Origin: Rhizobium sp. AC27/96
Lineage (GTDB): Bacteria; Pseudomonadota; Alphaproteobacteria; Rhizobiales; Rhizobiaceae
Direction: 5' to 3'
Length of the DNA stretch: 64,000 bases
NCBI RefSeq assembly: GCF_001692325.1
Contig: NZ_LXKN01000014.1
Coordinates: 1 to 64,000, forward strand
Shown: in pieces, positions 16,996-28,082 of the stretch
Layout of the letters: every line of letters starts with the position of its first letter
Numbering within the stretch: position 1 is the first letter of the stretch
The notes under the pieces: model-generated
The model's database searches: none
What the model saw: only the letters and a program-made list of their open reading frames with translations
Told to the model about the DNA's origin: nothing
Translations under genes and position numbers: made by a program

Positions 16996-19900
16996 GTGGC
17001 CGTCCCCCATTTCTCCGTCAGCGTCGTCGCCCGCGGCTCCGGCCGCAGCGCTGTCCTGTCGGCGGCCTACCGGCACTGCGCGAAAATGGAATACGAGCGG
17101 GAAGCTCGAACGATCGACTACACCCGCAAGCTGGGGCTGTTGCACGAAGAGTTTGTGATTCCGGCAGACTCGCCCGAATGGGTGCGCAGCATGATTGCCG
17201 ATCGCTCAGTCGCGGGCGCATCCGAAGCCTTCTGGAACAAGGTGGAGGCATTCGAGAAGCGATCCGATGCGCAGCTCGCCAAGGATGTCACCATTGCCCT
17301 GCCGCTCGAGCTGACATCCGAGCAGAATATCGCTCTCATGCGCGACTTTGTGGAGAGACACATCACGGCGAAGGGGATGGTCGCCGACTGGGTCTATCAC
17401 GACGCCCCTGGCAATCCGCATGTCCACCTCATGACGACATTGCGGCCGCTCACCGAAGATGGGTTCGGTTCGAAGAAGGTCGCTGTGCTCGGTCGGGACG
17501 GCAAACCGATCCGCAATGATGCAGGCAAGATCGTCTATGATCTATGGGCCGGCAGCACTGAGGACTTCAACGCTTTCCGCGACGGCTGGTTTGCCTGCCA
17601 GAACAAACATCTGGCGCTCGCCGGCCTCGATATTCGCATCGATGGCCGCTCCTTCGAAAAGCAGGGCATCGACCTCGAGCCGACCATTCACCTCGGTGTT
17701 GGCACCAAAGCCATCGAGCGCAAAGCAGAGCAATCTGACCGCACGCGGGAGACCTCGGCTCCCAAACTCGAGCGTATCGAAATTCAAGAAGCGCGCCGCA
17801 GCGAGAATGCGCGGCGCATCCAGCGCCGTCCTGAAATCGTGCTTGAGCTGATCACCCGCGAGAAGAGCGTCTTCGACGAGCGCGATGTAGCGAAGGTCCT
17901 GTATCGCTATATCGACGATGCCGCGTTGTTCCAAAGTCTGATGGTCCGGATTCTGCAAAGTCCGGAAGCGCTCAGGCTCGAGCGCGAGCGAATGAATCTT
18001 GCGACCGGCGTCCGTGAGCCGGCGAAATACACCACGCGCGAGATGATCCGGCTCGAAGCCGAGATGGCCAACCGCGCGATCTGGCTCTCCGGTCGCGCCT
18101 CGCATGGGGTCCGTGAGACGGTGCTGCAGGCGACCTTTGCGCGCCATTCCCGTCTGTCGGATGAGCAGCGAACGGCGATTGAACATGTCGCCGGGGCCGC
18201 TCGGATCGCCGCCGTCATCGGACGCGCCGGCGCGGGCAAGACGACGATGATGAAGGCTGCGCGCGAGGCATGGGAAGCGGCCGGCTATCGTGTCGTCGGC
18301 GCCGCTTTGGCGGGCAAAGCGGCCGAGGGATTGGAGAGGGAAGCAGGCATCCAATCGCGCACGCTATCGTCGTGGGAGCTTCGCTGGAACCAGGGGCGCA
18401 ATCAGCTCGACCACAAGACTGTTATTGTGCTGGACGAGGCGGGCATGGTGTCGTCACGGCAGATGGCGCTGCTCGTCGAAACCGTGACCAAGGCCGGCGC
18501 CAAACTCGTCCTTGTCGGCGATCCGGAACAGCTTCAGCCGATCGAGGCCGGTGCTGCGTTCCGTGCGATCGCCGATCGCATCGGCTATGCCGAACTTGAG
18601 ACAATTTATCGCCAGCGTCAGCAATGGATGCGCGATGCCTCGCTCGATCTCGCTCGCGGCAATGTCCACAGGGCTGTCGATGCCTACGCGGCGCATGGTC
18701 GAATGATTGGTTTGAGACTGAAGGACGAGGCGGTCAAAAACCTTATCGCAGCTTGGGATCACGACTACGACCCTTCGAAGAGTAGCCTGATCCTCGCGCA
18801 CCTCCGCCGTGATGTGCGAATGCTCAACGATATGGCCCGCACCAAGCTAGTCGAACGCGGCGTCGTCGGCGAAGGATTTACCTTCAAGACGGAGGACGGA
18901 CACCGTAACTTTGCGCCCGGAGATCAGATTGTTTTCCTCAAGAACGAAGGTTCGCTTGGCGTCAAGAACGGCATGCTCGGTAAGGTCGTCGATGCTGCTC
19001 AGAACCGAATCGTCGCAAAGATTGGCGAAGGCGAGCATCGCCGCCAGGTCACGATCGAGCAGCGCTTCTACAACAATCTCGATCATGGCTATGCGACGAC
19101 GATCCACAAGAGCCAGGGCGCGACAGTCGACCGGGTGAAGGTGCTTGCTTCACTGTCGCTCGACCGGCATCTCACCTACGTCGCGATGACCCGCCATCGT
19201 GAAGATCTCGCCGTCTACTACGGCAGTCGCTCCTTCGCGAAGGCGGGCGGCCTCATCCAGATCCTGTCACGCCGAAATGCCAAGGAAACGACCCTCGATT
19301 ACGAGCAGGCGTCGTTCTATCGCCAGGCGCTGCGCTTCGCGGAAGCCCGGGGCCTTCATCTCGTCAACGTCGCCCGCACGATCGCACATGATCGCCTCCA
19401 GTGGGCCGTCCGTCAGAATCAAAAACTCGCCGACCTCGGCGCCCGTCTTGCCGCCATCGGCGCGGTGCTCGGACTGGTTCGCGGCAACAATAAGCAATCC
19501 CCCTCACATTCGATAAAGGAGGCCAAGCCCATGGTGTCAGGCATCACCACCTTCCCGAAATCGTTCGAGCAGGCAGTCGAGGACAAGCTCGCCGCCGATC
19601 CCGGCCTCAAGAAGCAATGGGAGGACGTCTCGACCCGCTTCCATCTCGTCTACGCGCAGCCGGAAGCCGCCTTCAAGGCAATCAATGTCGACGCCATGCT
19701 CAAGGACCCGTCGGTCGCGAAGTCCACCCTCTCAAGAATCGCCGGCGAGCCTGAAAGCTTCGGCGCGCTCAAGGGAAAGGCCGGTCTTCTCGCCCGCCGC
19801 GCCGACAGACAGGACCGGGAAAAAGCCATCGCCAATGTGCCGGCGCTCGCTCGCAACCTGGAACGCTATCTTCGTGAGCGGGCCGAGACCGAATTGAAAC

Positions 19901-20322
19901 ATGAGACGGAGGAGCGCGCGGTCCGGCTCAAGGTGTCCGTCGACATCCCGGCGCTCTCGCCCGCGGCGAAACAAACACTCGAACGCGTGCGCGATGCCAT
20001 CGATCGCAACGATCTCCCGGCCGGGCTCGAATATGCGCTGGCCGACAAGATGGTGAAGGCCGAACTTGAGGGTTTCGCCAAGGCTGTGTCCGAGCGCTTC
20101 GGCGAACGGACCTTCCTGCCTCTCGCCGCGAAAGACGCCAGCGGCAAGACCTTCGAGACCGTCACGGCGGGTATGACGGCCGGCCAGAAGGCCGAAGTCC
20201 AGACCGCCTGGAACTCCATGCGGACCGTCCAGCAGCTTGCTGCTCATGAGCGAACGACCGAAGCGCTCAAGCAGGCCGAGACGCTGCGTCAAACCAAGAG
20301 CCAAGGGCTCTCTCTGAAATGA
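16996..20322 (+). CDS. traA: TraA relaxase/helicase
   Basis: An 1108-residue multidomain protein that nicks oriT and unwinds the transferred strand. The N-terminal MobA/L-type relaxase (about 1-230) has AAYRHC and the metal-binding histidines in [12 protein letters not shown] near 135-143. A central RecD/TrwC-like helicase has [11 protein letters not shown] (about 408-418) and [10 protein letters not shown]. The long helical C-terminal region is shared by this family. I chose GTG 16996 ([14 protein letters not shown]), the standard family start; the frame opens at 16972. The next gene, traF, overlaps its stop by four bases. Confidence 0.95.
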   Translation: MAVPHFSVSVVARGSGRSAVLSAAYRHCAKMEYEREARTIDYTRKLGLLHEEFVIPADSPEWVRSMIADRSVAGASEAFWNKVEAFEKRSDAQLAKDVTIALPLELTSEQNIALMRDFVERHITAKGMVADWVYHDAPGNPHVHLMTTLRPLTEDGFGSKKVAVLGRDGKPIRNDAGKIVYDLWAGSTEDFNAFRDGWFACQNKHLALAGLDIRIDGRSFEKQGIDLEPTIHLGVGTKAIERKAEQSDRTRETSAPKLERIEIQEARRSENARRIQRRPEIVLELITREKSVFDERDVAKVLYRYIDDAALFQSLMVRILQSPEALRLERERMNLATGVREPAKYTTREMIRLEAEMANRAIWLSGRASHGVRETVLQATFARHSRLSDEQRTAIEHVAGAARIAAVIGRAGAGKTTMMKAAREAWEAAGYRVVGAALAGKAAEGLEREAGIQSRTLSSWELRWNQGRNQLDHKTVIVLDEAGMVSSRQMALLVETVTKAGAKLVLVGDPEQLQPIEAGAAFRAIADRIGYAELETIYRQRQQWMRDASLDLARGNVHRAVDAYAAHGRMIGLRLKDEAVKNLIAAWDHDYDPSKSSLILAHLRRDVRMLNDMARTKLVERGVVGEGFTFKTEDGHRNFAPGDQIVFLKNEGSLGVKNGMLGKVVDAAQNRIVAKIGEGEHRRQVTIEQRFYNNLDHGYATTIHKSQGATVDRVKVLASLSLDRHLTYVAMTRHREDLAVYYGSRSFAKAGGLIQILSRRNAKETTLDYEQASFYRQALRFAEARGLHLVNVARTIAHDRLQWAVRQNQKLADLGARLAAIGAVLGLVRGNNKQSPSHSIKEAKPMVSGITTFPKSFEQAVEDKLAADPGLKKQWEDVSTRFHLVYAQPEAAFKAINVDAMLKDPSVAKSTLSRIAGEPESFGALKGKAGLLARRADRQDREKAIANVPALARNLERYLRERAETELKHETEERAVRLKVSVDIPALSPAAKQTLERVRDAIDRNDLPAGLEYALADKMVKAELEGFAKAVSERFGERTFLPLAAKDASGKTFETVTAGMTAGQKAEVQTAWNSMRTVQQLAAHERTTEALKQAETLRQTKSQGLSLK

Positions 20323-20885
20323 CGGCGGGAGCAGGAACGCGCCGGGCGATGACCGCGCAACAGCGACGAGCGGCCGGGATCATTTTGATGGCCGCATTGG
20401 CGGCCATCCTTTCGATCGGCACCGCCCTCATCGGTGGCTACCGCATCAATCTGACACCGAGCGAGCCACTCGGCCTATGGCGAATTCTACCACTCTATCG
20501 CCCCGTTGCTGTCAACGACCTGGTGTTCATTTGCCCACCGGAAACTGCGGAAATGGGGGTGGCACGAGCGCGTGGCTATCTCCGTTCCGGTTCCTGCCCG
20601 GGCGGTGTTGCACCGCTCATCAAGACGGTGATCGCGGTCGCAGGACAGCATGTCGAAATCGGCGCCAGAGTGACTGTGGACAGGCGGGTGGTTTCCTCTT
20701 CCAGTCTCGCACCACGAGACGGAAAGGGCCGGCCATTGGCGCCGTCTCCGAGTGGCATCGTACCGCCAGGATATATCTTCCTGCATTCGTCATTCCCAGG
20801 CTCCTACGACTCCCGCTACTTCGGGCCGGTGCCTGCGTCGGGCGTTCTCGGTCTGGCGCAGGAGGTCCTCAACTATGCGCCGTGA
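20319..20885 (+). CDS. traF: Conjugal transfer maturation protease TraF
   Basis: A 188-residue S26-type signal peptidase-like protein with an N-terminal membrane helix (about 20-40). The catalytic-Ser-type segment is TPSEPLGLW and the later part [10 protein letters not shown] with [10 protein letters not shown] is typical of TraF. In this plasmid group TraF is thought to process and cyclise the pilin TrbC. It overlaps traA by ATGA and traB by 11 bases. Confidence 0.9.
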   Translation: MTAGAGTRRAMTAQQRRAAGIILMAALAAILSIGTALIGGYRINLTPSEPLGLWRILPLYRPVAVNDLVFICPPETAEMGVARARGYLRSGSCPGGVAPLIKTVIAVAGQHVEIGARVTVDRRVVSSSSLAPRDGKGRPLAPSPSGIVPPGYIFLHSSFPGSYDSRYFGPVPASGVLGLAQEVLNYAP

Positions 20886-22038
20886 GTACATTCGATCGGC
20901 GTTACTGATATCCGCTTCGATGGCGATCGGCGTGGTGGGGTGGAGCGGATACGTGGCTCTACTGCCCGTCGCGTTGGCGTTTCCTGTTCTTTGGTCGATC
21001 GCGCGAACGAGAATGATTGCGGCGCTCGTGTCGGCCGGATACTTCCTGGCCGCGTTGCGGGGTCTGCCACAGGGCGTTGCTACCTTCTATTCGTCGGATA
21101 TCTGGCCGGGCTTTTTGCTTTGGCTATGTGCGTCCCTGAGCTTTGTCGCCGTGCATACCGTCCTGTGGACCGGGACCGCCGGCATTCGTTCGTTCCGCTA
21201 TCTCCTTGCGGCCGTCATCATGGCCATCCCGCCGTTCGGCATCACGGGATGGGCGCATCCCGTCACGGCCGCGGGGGTACTGTTTCCGGGATGGGGATGG
21301 TGGGGACTGGGGCTTATGACAGCTGGCCTTGCGGGCCTCGTAACCCGCATTTGGCCAGCTGTCGCCATCGCCTTGACGGGCTTTTGGCTGTGGTCCGCCG
21401 CAATCTGGACCGACCCGAAGCTACCGGAAGCCTGGCACGGCGTCGATCTGGAGTTGGGCGTTTCGCTTGGCCGCGACACCGGTCTTCAACGCCAGCGTGA
21501 CATGATCGCAACGGTGCGCCGCGCAGCCGGCAATGGCGCCCGCTTCGTCGTGTTGCCGGAAAGTGCGCTCGGCTTCTGGACGCCGACCGTGGAGCGTCTA
21601 TGGACGGGCGCACTTGCCGATGGCGACGCCACTGTCATCGCCGGCGCTGTCGTAATCGACGCCGACGGCTACGATAATGTCCTCGTTGCGATCGACAGGA
21701 ATGGCAGCCGCATCCTCTACAGCGAACGCATGCCGGTTCCCGGCTCGATGTGGCAGCCATGGCGATCCTGGTTTGGGGAGAGCGGCGGCGCCCGGGCGGA
21801 CTTCTTCGCGAATCCGATTGCCTCCATCGTCGCCAGCCAGGCCGCACCACTGATCTGCTACGAGCAACTGATCGTTTGGCCGGTCCTGCAGTCGATGCTG
21901 CACGATCCGGACGCCATCCTCGCCATCGGAAACGGGTGGTGGACCGAAGGCACGTCGATCGTCGCCATACAGCGCGCCGCCACCACCGCCTGGGCAAAAC
22001 TCTTCGCAAAGCCGCTCGTCATTGCCTTCAACACCTGA
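20875..22038 (+). CDS. traB: Conjugal transfer protein TraB
   Basis: A 387-residue protein with about six hydrophobic helices, followed by a nitrilase-like domain ([25 protein letters not shown]). This layout resembles apolipoprotein N-acyltransferase and is typical of rhizobial TraB. ATG 20875 follows CAGGAGGTCC; the frame is open upstream from 20752 but that part overlaps traF. TraB boosts transfer frequency in related plasmids; its biochemical reaction is not settled. Confidence 0.88.
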   Translation: MRREYIRSALLISASMAIGVVGWSGYVALLPVALAFPVLWSIARTRMIAALVSAGYFLAALRGLPQGVATFYSSDIWPGFLLWLCASLSFVAVHTVLWTGTAGIRSFRYLLAAVIMAIPPFGITGWAHPVTAAGVLFPGWGWWGLGLMTAGLAGLVTRIWPAVAIALTGFWLWSAAIWTDPKLPEAWHGVDLELGVSLGRDTGLQRQRDMIATVRRAAGNGARFVVLPESALGFWTPTVERLWTGALADGDATVIAGAVVIDADGYDNVLVAIDRNGSRILYSERMPVPGSMWQPWRSWFGESGGARADFFANPIASIVASQAAPLICYEQLIVWPVLQSMLHDPDAILAIGNGWWTEGTSIVAIQRAATTAWAKLFAKPLVIAFNT

Positions 22039-22049
22039 AAGGAGACACT

Positions 22050-22661
22050 ATGCTGGACGCAGCCCTGATCAAAGAATGCGCCGACCCTTCCCTAAAACCC
22101 GCGATCGTCGAGCAGTTCGTGGCATCAGCAGGGTCGACTGATTCCCTCGCCGTCACCGTCAAATCCGGTGGCCGTTTGATCCTCGTGCCAAAAGCTGCCT
22201 CGGCTGACGAGGCGATGGCGATCGTGCGGCAATATGCTGGTCAGGCGGTGGTCCGCGTCGGGCTGACCCAGTTTCCCGCCGGCGTTGGCATCAAGGAAGC
22301 GAGTGATCTCAAACCGGACCTCGTCGATGCCTGCCAGAACCTCCGCAAAGGCACGGCGATGTTCGCCAAGGTGCTCCGGATCGTCGCGAAATGGTATGGC
22401 AACCCCACGAGCAAAGACGTCTTTCCGCAGATATTCGAAGATGCCATCTACGCATGGAAGACCGGCGAGTTCGAAGGCGTAAGCGTGTTTCAGGCGGAGG
22501 ATCCCGGAACACCGGTTGAAGTGCCGCAGGAAACTAAGGGGACTCCCGTCGAGGAAGAGAGCGCCGAACCGAAACCAGGAGAAGATGCGTCCGAGACGGT
22601 GCAGGAGGTCGGGCGCGCGGGGATACGGATCGATCTGTCTCGGATTGGAGGTCAGCCATAG
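22050..22661 (+). CDS. traH: Conjugal transfer protein TraH
   Basis: A 203-residue soluble protein of the rhizobial TraH family, last gene of traAFBH. AAAGGAG precedes ATG 22050. The conserved core lies between residues 5 and 150; the C-terminal 50 residues are acidic and Pro/Glu-rich, likely disordered. Eleven bases separate it from traB, so it is cotranscribed. The function is accessory and poorly defined. Confidence 0.85.
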   Translation: MLDAALIKECADPSLKPAIVEQFVASAGSTDSLAVTVKSGGRLILVPKAASADEAMAIVRQYAGQAVVRVGLTQFPAGVGIKEASDLKPDLVDACQNLRKGTAMFAKVLRIVAKWYGNPTSKDVFPQIFEDAIYAWKTGEFEGVSVFQAEDPGTPVEVPQETKGTPVEEESAEPKPGEDASETVQEVGRAGIRIDLSRIGGQP

Positions 22662-22703
22662 CATTGAATTAGGTTCGCCTCGGGCTGAGGTTCCCAAAGT
22701 GAA

Positions 22704-22839
22704 GCGCATGAAATTAGTGCATTTCGAGCGCACGAAATTAGTGTTAGATAAATGCTTGAAATTAGTGTAGTTCCAATGCGCAAAATTAGTGTTCTTCAAA
22801 GGCGCCAAATTAGTGCAACAACAATGCACGGAAGTAGTG
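22704..22839. repeat. Six direct repeats with exact 24-bp period
   Basis: The core AAATTAGTG starts at 22711, 22735, 22759, 22783 and 22807, and a degenerate GAAGTAGTG at 22831, each exactly 24 bp apart. The bases before each core are also similar (ATGCNCG-type). The array ends 25 bp before the Fic start codon and fills the traH-fic gap. It is iteron-like and most likely an operator array for the downstream protein, whose N-terminus looks like a winged helix, or a plasmid incompatibility or partition element. Confidence 0.9.
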
Positions 22840-22864
22840 GCCCACACGGTAGCCGGAGGCCAAC

Positions 22865-24430
22865 ATGGCGAAGCCCCACGAACTGCTTGCGACATCCCTA
22901 GCTGAGCTGAGGGGTGTGACGCAGAACGGCACCCGGTCGGTGGTGAAATCCGAGGAACTAAGCCGTGTTCACCGGGAACGGCTCCAGGACAATGGCTTCC
23001 TTGAGGAAATCATGAGGGGCTGGCTGGCGGTGAAATCGCGACCATCCGCCAACAACAGGATCGATGCCGCCTGGAGCACGGTCTATTGGGAGTTTGTTGC
23101 CAGATATCTGGATGACCGCTTCGCCGATGAATGGCGGCTCTCCGCAGAGGCATCCGTGGCTTTGTGGTCCGAAAACCATTCCATTCCTGCGCAGGTTATA
23201 GTCCGAAGTCCGAAGGCCAACAATCAGCTCGTGAACCTGCCGTGCAACACGTCGCTCTATCTGCTGCGCTCAAAGGAAAACGAGCCGGCCGAGACAAGAG
23301 AACGATTGAGATTGATGCCGATGGAGGAGGCGATCTGCAACCTCTCGCCGGAGACGTGGAAAACGTCGGCGACCGATGTCATCGCCGTCATCGGCTCGAT
23401 CCGCGGCACAAACACGTTGCTGAAATACCTGTTGGACGGCGGCCGGAGCCACGTCGGCGGTCGCATCGCGGGAGCCCTGCGCCACCTGGGAAGAGCGCGC
23501 GACGCAGATACGATCATGAAGACGCTGGAGTCGGCCGGCTATACCCCGCACGAAGACAACCCGTTCGATCCGACGGTTGACCTGATCACGCTGGATGCTC
23601 GACGAGTTCAGGCGCCGGCGGCCACCCGGATCAAGAACCTCTGGGCGAAAATGGGAAAAGACGCCCTCGATCACATCGGATTCGAGCAGGTACGGATCAA
23701 CGATCGCGCCGGATATATCGCCGACATCGATGAGCGTTATGTGGCTGACGCGCTGAATTCGCTTTCGATCGAGGGATACGAAGTTTCCGAAGAGCTGATT
23801 CAGCGGGTGCAGGATGGCAATTGGGAGCCGGACGCGGACGCCCGGGATCACGAAACGAAGAATGCGCTCGCCGCCAAGGGATACCGACTGGCCTTCGAGG
23901 AAGTTCGCGAGGATATCGGGAAGATCCTCGATGGCGCGCCCACGGGTGAACTGCTCGAGGCACGGCACCAGGACTGGTTTCGTGCCATGTTCAGCCCCTC
24001 GGTGACCGCGGGCATCATCAAGGCGCATCAACTGGCTGGCTATCGGTCGCACAATGTCTATCTGCGGGGATCGTCGCATGTCCCCTTGCCGCCGCACGCA
24101 ATCGCTGACGCCATGGATGCGCTATTCGAGAGCATTTCTGAGGAATCCGATCCGCGCGTGAAAGCAATCCTCGCGCCGTTTCTCTTCACCTACATCCATC
24201 CATTCCCGGACGGGAACGGTAGGACAGCGCGCTTCATCATGAACGCGCTACTGGCCGAAAGCGGAGCACCTTGGACCGTGATACCGGTGACACGACGCGA
24301 TGAGTACATGAACGCCCTTGAGGAGGCGAGCCAGCACGAGAACATCGTGCCGCTCACGACCTTTGTGTCCGAACTCGTCAAGGCCCCACCGCCATCCACG
24401 GGAGCCTGGGTCGGGGGGAAAGGCAATTAG
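22865..24430 (+). CDS. Fic-domain protein with AbiEi-like N-terminal region
   Basis: A 521-residue protein. The C-terminal Fic domain has the complete motif HPFPDGNGR (about 445-453), so AMP-transferase-type activity is possible. The N-terminal ~200 residues look like an AbiEi-type antitoxin/regulator: a winged-helix-like segment (LSRVHRERLQDNGFLEEIMR, about 33-52) and an ASVALWSEN-like core. This fusion of an apparent DNA-binding antitoxin with a Fic enzyme lies directly behind a six-copy repeat array. CGGAGG precedes the ATG. It sits between traH and traM/traR, suggesting a role in plasmid maintenance or entry. The AbiEi assignment is by eye. Confidence 0.75.
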   Translation: MAKPHELLATSLAELRGVTQNGTRSVVKSEELSRVHRERLQDNGFLEEIMRGWLAVKSRPSANNRIDAAWSTVYWEFVARYLDDRFADEWRLSAEASVALWSENHSIPAQVIVRSPKANNQLVNLPCNTSLYLLRSKENEPAETRERLRLMPMEEAICNLSPETWKTSATDVIAVIGSIRGTNTLLKYLLDGGRSHVGGRIAGALRHLGRARDADTIMKTLESAGYTPHEDNPFDPTVDLITLDARRVQAPAATRIKNLWAKMGKDALDHIGFEQVRINDRAGYIADIDERYVADALNSLSIEGYEVSEELIQRVQDGNWEPDADARDHETKNALAAKGYRLAFEEVREDIGKILDGAPTGELLEARHQDWFRAMFSPSVTAGIIKAHQLAGYRSHNVYLRGSSHVPLPPHAIADAMDALFESISEESDPRVKAILAPFLFTYIHPFPDGNGRTARFIMNALLAESGAPWTVIPVTRRDEYMNALEEASQHENIVPLTTFVSELVKAPPPSTGAWVGGKGN

Positions 24431-24525
24431 AGCAGGTCCGTTCGGGTCATCATACCTGGCGGCTCCTTGCGAGCGGCCTCAAGGCCGGCCAAAGCACCGG
24501 ACGAGGAGCCCACGCGCGAGTCTTC

Positions 24526-24732
24526 TCATCTCGTCACGAGCTCGGCAGGTTCGACACCCAGTGCTTCTGCGATTTGTCCAAGGACGGTGACGGTCGCGGA
24601 CATTTCGGCACGCTCGATTGCTCCGACATGGCGGACGCTGAGGCCGGTACGGTGGGCCACTTCCTCCTGCGTCAATTTTTTGCCATGACGGATTCGACGC
24701 ATATTGGTCGCCATGACCTCCTTGAGATCCAT
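24526..24732 (-). CDS. XRE-family helix-turn-helix regulator
   Basis: A 68-residue Cro/CI-type DNA-binding protein consisting of a single HTH domain (KKLTQEEVAHRTGLSVRHVG then AIERAEMS). It resembles controller proteins and other small plasmid repressors. Two adjacent palindromes lie just upstream of its start, which suggests autorepression. It is convergent with fic and divergent from traM, so it may also control traM. Confidence 0.85.
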   Translation of the reverse strand: MDLKEVMATNMRRIRHGKKLTQEEVAHRTGLSVRHVGAIERAEMSATVTVLGQIAEALGVEPAELVTR

Positions 24733-24753
24733 GACGCGAGCGGAACCTGAATC

Positions 24754-24782
24754 GGAACTATTGTTCCAGGAACTATAGTTCC
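24754..24782. promoter_or_regulatory. Tandem 14-bp operators for the XRE regulator
   Basis: GGAACTATTGTTCC (24754-24767) and the perfect palindrome GGAACTATAGTTCC (24769-24782) are separated by one base and flanked by AATC/GATT, making a larger dyad. They start 22 bp upstream of the regulator gene, in the divergent region shared with traM. Confidence 0.7.
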
Positions 24783-24949
24783 GATTCGTCTCGGCGCATG
24801 ATATTGCTCGTCCAGGCCGTCACAAGTTACCTTGGGATATAGGGTATATGAACTTCTGAAAGACAGGCCGTGCAGTTATGGCCTATGCGGTACAATGCTC
24901 ACCAGGATTTGGCTTTCGAGCGGCAAATGAAAAAATTAAGGGGAAGCGG

Positions 24950-25273
24950 ATGAAGGACGTGAACTCATCCGAGACGAACGACGAAACAAAACCGATGGGA
25001 TCCTGTTTCCGTTCAATGGAAAAATCAGAGCTTGAGGCGCTTGCTATATCTGCAATCCTGGAGCATCGCCGGCTTATCGTCGCCGACGAAGCCGTTTATG
25101 AGGAATGGACCCGCGCGGCCGCCGACCCCTCGGTTTCGAGCGCCGTGCTCGAAAGCTTGCAGCATGAATATGCCGCGCGCCAAAAGAAATCCGAAGCCCA
25201 GCAGGAGGAGCTTTCGGAAATCATCGACGCGCTCGGCTACATCCCCGACGTTCCGTCGGATAGCGATGAATGA
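24950..25273 (+). CDS. traM: TraR antiactivator TraM
   Basis: A 107-residue protein matching TraM in length and in its two conserved blocks: LEALAISAILEHRRLIVADE and, at the C-terminus, SEIIDALGYIPDV. TraM binds TraR and blocks its DNA binding, keeping conjugation off at low cell density. AAGGGGAAG precedes ATG 24950; the frame is open from 24878 but without an RBS. It is convergent with traR with only three bases between the stops. Confidence 0.8.
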   Translation: MKDVNSSETNDETKPMGSCFRSMEKSELEALAISAILEHRRLIVADEAVYEEWTRAAADPSVSSAVLESLQHEYAARQKKSEAQQEELSEIIDALGYIPDVPSDSDE

Positions 25274-25276
25274 CGC

Positions 25277-26331
<1,055 letters not shown>

Positions 26332-27627
26332 TTAGCGCCCGCTGTAAGCTGACGGAAAGATGATATCCTGGTCTACCAGAACGTTGAACTTGTAGCCGGG
26401 ACGGATGCGAACCGTCGGCTGAACGTTCAGGTTCTTCGAGATAGTCTGCTCCGCGACCCGACCGAAAGATTCGGCAAAATTCCGCCGTGCTGCATCGGAA
26501 GCCGTGTCCTGCGTCGCAAGCGTCGAACTCTCAGGCATCGACATATCGATCCCGGTCCCAATAATAGCCACCAGCGCTGCAGAACCGAAAGTCCTCCAAA
26601 GATGGCGGTCGACCTTGTCCTGGAAGCCGCCATATCCTTCGGCGTCCGTGCCAGCCATGCCGCCGATCTGCAGGGTCGACCCATTCGGGAAAATAAGGTC
26701 CGTCCAGACGACGAGAACACGTTCCTGCCCGAAAGACACCTTGGAATCGTAGCGACCGAAGAGCTTTGCGCCTTGTGGGACGAGAAGGCGATAGCCGCTT
26801 GCGCTGTCGTAGACATTCTGACTGACCTGGGCGGTGATCCGCCCTGGCAGATCGGAATTGAGGCCGGTGATCAAGGTGGCGGGAATGACCGACCCGCGCT
26901 TCAGTTCATAGGGCGACATCTGCGGTACGACCTGGTTTGGCAGGTAGCCGAGGTCCTTGATGTCCTGATTGAAGAAATCCTCCTTCGATGTCTGCCCGTT
27001 CTGGTCGACGTTTTGTCCTATCAGGCCGGATTTCATGGCGGCGGCATAAAGGTCCGAGGCACTGTTCACGGCTGCATTTGTCGGCCGGCGGCCGGTGTCA
27101 TTGGTGGAGGTCGCCTTCTCGACATCTCCGATGTCTACCTTTAGCGGCGAATCCAGCGCCGTAGCGCGAGCCTGGAGGCGAGCCATACGCTGGCGCTGCG
27201 CTTCCCGGATATACTGTTCGTCCTGCTCCCGCTTCAGCCGAGCCTTCCACTCCTCCTCGGATTCGAGCGTCGAGCGTCTCTCCTGTCGGTCATTCGGCCG
27301 GCGTTCAACGACGGTTTCCTGTTTCTCGACCTTCTGCTCAACGACAGGGGTCGGTTGAAACACTTCCTGCTTCTCCGGCTCGCCGATGATGCCGTCGGGG
27401 ACACCCCGTTTGAGCTGGTCGCCGAAGTTGGTCGCAGGGGTGTTGGAAGCCCCCAAGATGTCGCCGCGATGGAAGGACAGCCCCCGCAGCGACAGGCCGA
27501 TCACGACGACGCCAACGAAGAGCGCGACGACGATGATGGCGATGATGATCGGCAGGCGGTTGAGCCGGCGCATGCCATTCTGATCGTCGGCCTGGGCTGG
27601 CGCGCCAAGTTGGAGCGACTGGACCAT
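26332..27627 (-). CDS. trbI: Mating-pair formation protein TrbI (VirB10-like)
   Basis: A 431-residue inner-membrane/periplasmic scaffold of the type IV secretion channel. One transmembrane helix (about 26-48) follows a short cytoplasmic part; a Pro/Glu/Arg-rich linker with a likely coiled coil follows. The C-terminal VirB10 domain has LKRGSVIPATLITGLNSDLP and LVPQGAKLFGRYDS. GGAGGGG precedes ATG 27627. Last gene of the trb operon. Confidence 0.93.
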   Translation of the reverse strand: MVQSLQLGAPAQADDQNGMRRLNRLPIIIAIIVVALFVGVVVIGLSLRGLSFHRGDILGASNTPATNFGDQLKRGVPDGIIGEPEKQEVFQPTPVVEQKVEKQETVVERRPNDRQERRSTLESEEEWKARLKREQDEQYIREAQRQRMARLQARATALDSPLKVDIGDVEKATSTNDTGRRPTNAAVNSASDLYAAAMKSGLIGQNVDQNGQTSKEDFFNQDIKDLGYLPNQVVPQMSPYELKRGSVIPATLITGLNSDLPGRITAQVSQNVYDSASGYRLLVPQGAKLFGRYDSKVSFGQERVLVVWTDLIFPNGSTLQIGGMAGTDAEGYGGFQDKVDRHLWRTFGSAALVAIIGTGIDMSMPESSTLATQDTASDAARRNFAESFGRVAEQTISKNLNVQPTVRIRPGYKFNVLVDQDIIFPSAYSGR

Positions 27628-27638
27628 ATTCCCCTCCG

Positions 27639-28079
27639 TCAGTTGCGCTGCATGATCGAAAGCGGACTGGCCGGCGTGGCGCCGGCCGCCGTTGGCGTAT
27701 AGGCGCGGCCAAGAGCGATGGAAGGCGTCGAAACGCGCGCAAAAACCTGCCCATCGAAGCCCTCGACGGCAAAAGCAAGTTCGACCGGCTTGACGTCTTT
27801 GGCGACTTTGCCGTCGGTGACGACGGTATATCCCCACCCCTTCAATGCCGCTTCGAGGGCGGTCGCGAATTCCGACTGCTCCTTTTCCATCTTGATCGCC
27901 GTCGCAGCGCTGGCCGGGCCGATTTGCTCGGCGAGACGACTTGCCAGGTCACCGGCGATCGCGCTTGCCGCGGGTCCGGTGACGGTGACCGGGGTTGAGC
28001 TGGTGGTCATTGCGTCGTCGGCCGTTTGGCAACCGGAGAGAAGTGCGGCCGCGATGAAGAGTGCGAGGAGCTTGCGCAT
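27639..28079 (-). CDS. trbH: Conjugal transfer lipoprotein TrbH
   Basis: A 146-residue lipoprotein with a short signal peptide and lipobox LLSGC near residue 17. It lies between trbG and trbI as in Ti-type trb operons. It probably helps assemble the outer-membrane part of the mating channel. Confidence 0.88.
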   Translation of the reverse strand: MRKLLALFIAAALLSGCQTADDAMTTSSTPVTVTGPAASAIAGDLASRLAEQIGPASAATAIKMEKEQSEFATALEAALKGWGYTVVTDGKVAKDVKPVELAFAVEGFDGQVFARVSTPSIALGRAYTPTAAGATPASPLSIMQRN

Positions 28080-28082
28080 GGT

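Noticed and set aside
22704..22839. 24-bp periodic repeats as a CRISPR array
   Set aside because: Only about nine bases are conserved per unit, the units are 24 bp in total, and no cas genes are present.
22125..22895. Minus-strand ORF of 256 residues with an 8-residue TNF-type repeat
   Set aside because: The repeat is the 24-bp DNA array read in one frame; the rest is antisense to traH and overlaps the fic start. On the plus strand the same array reads as KLV repeats but is stopped. A regulatory DNA repeat explains it better.
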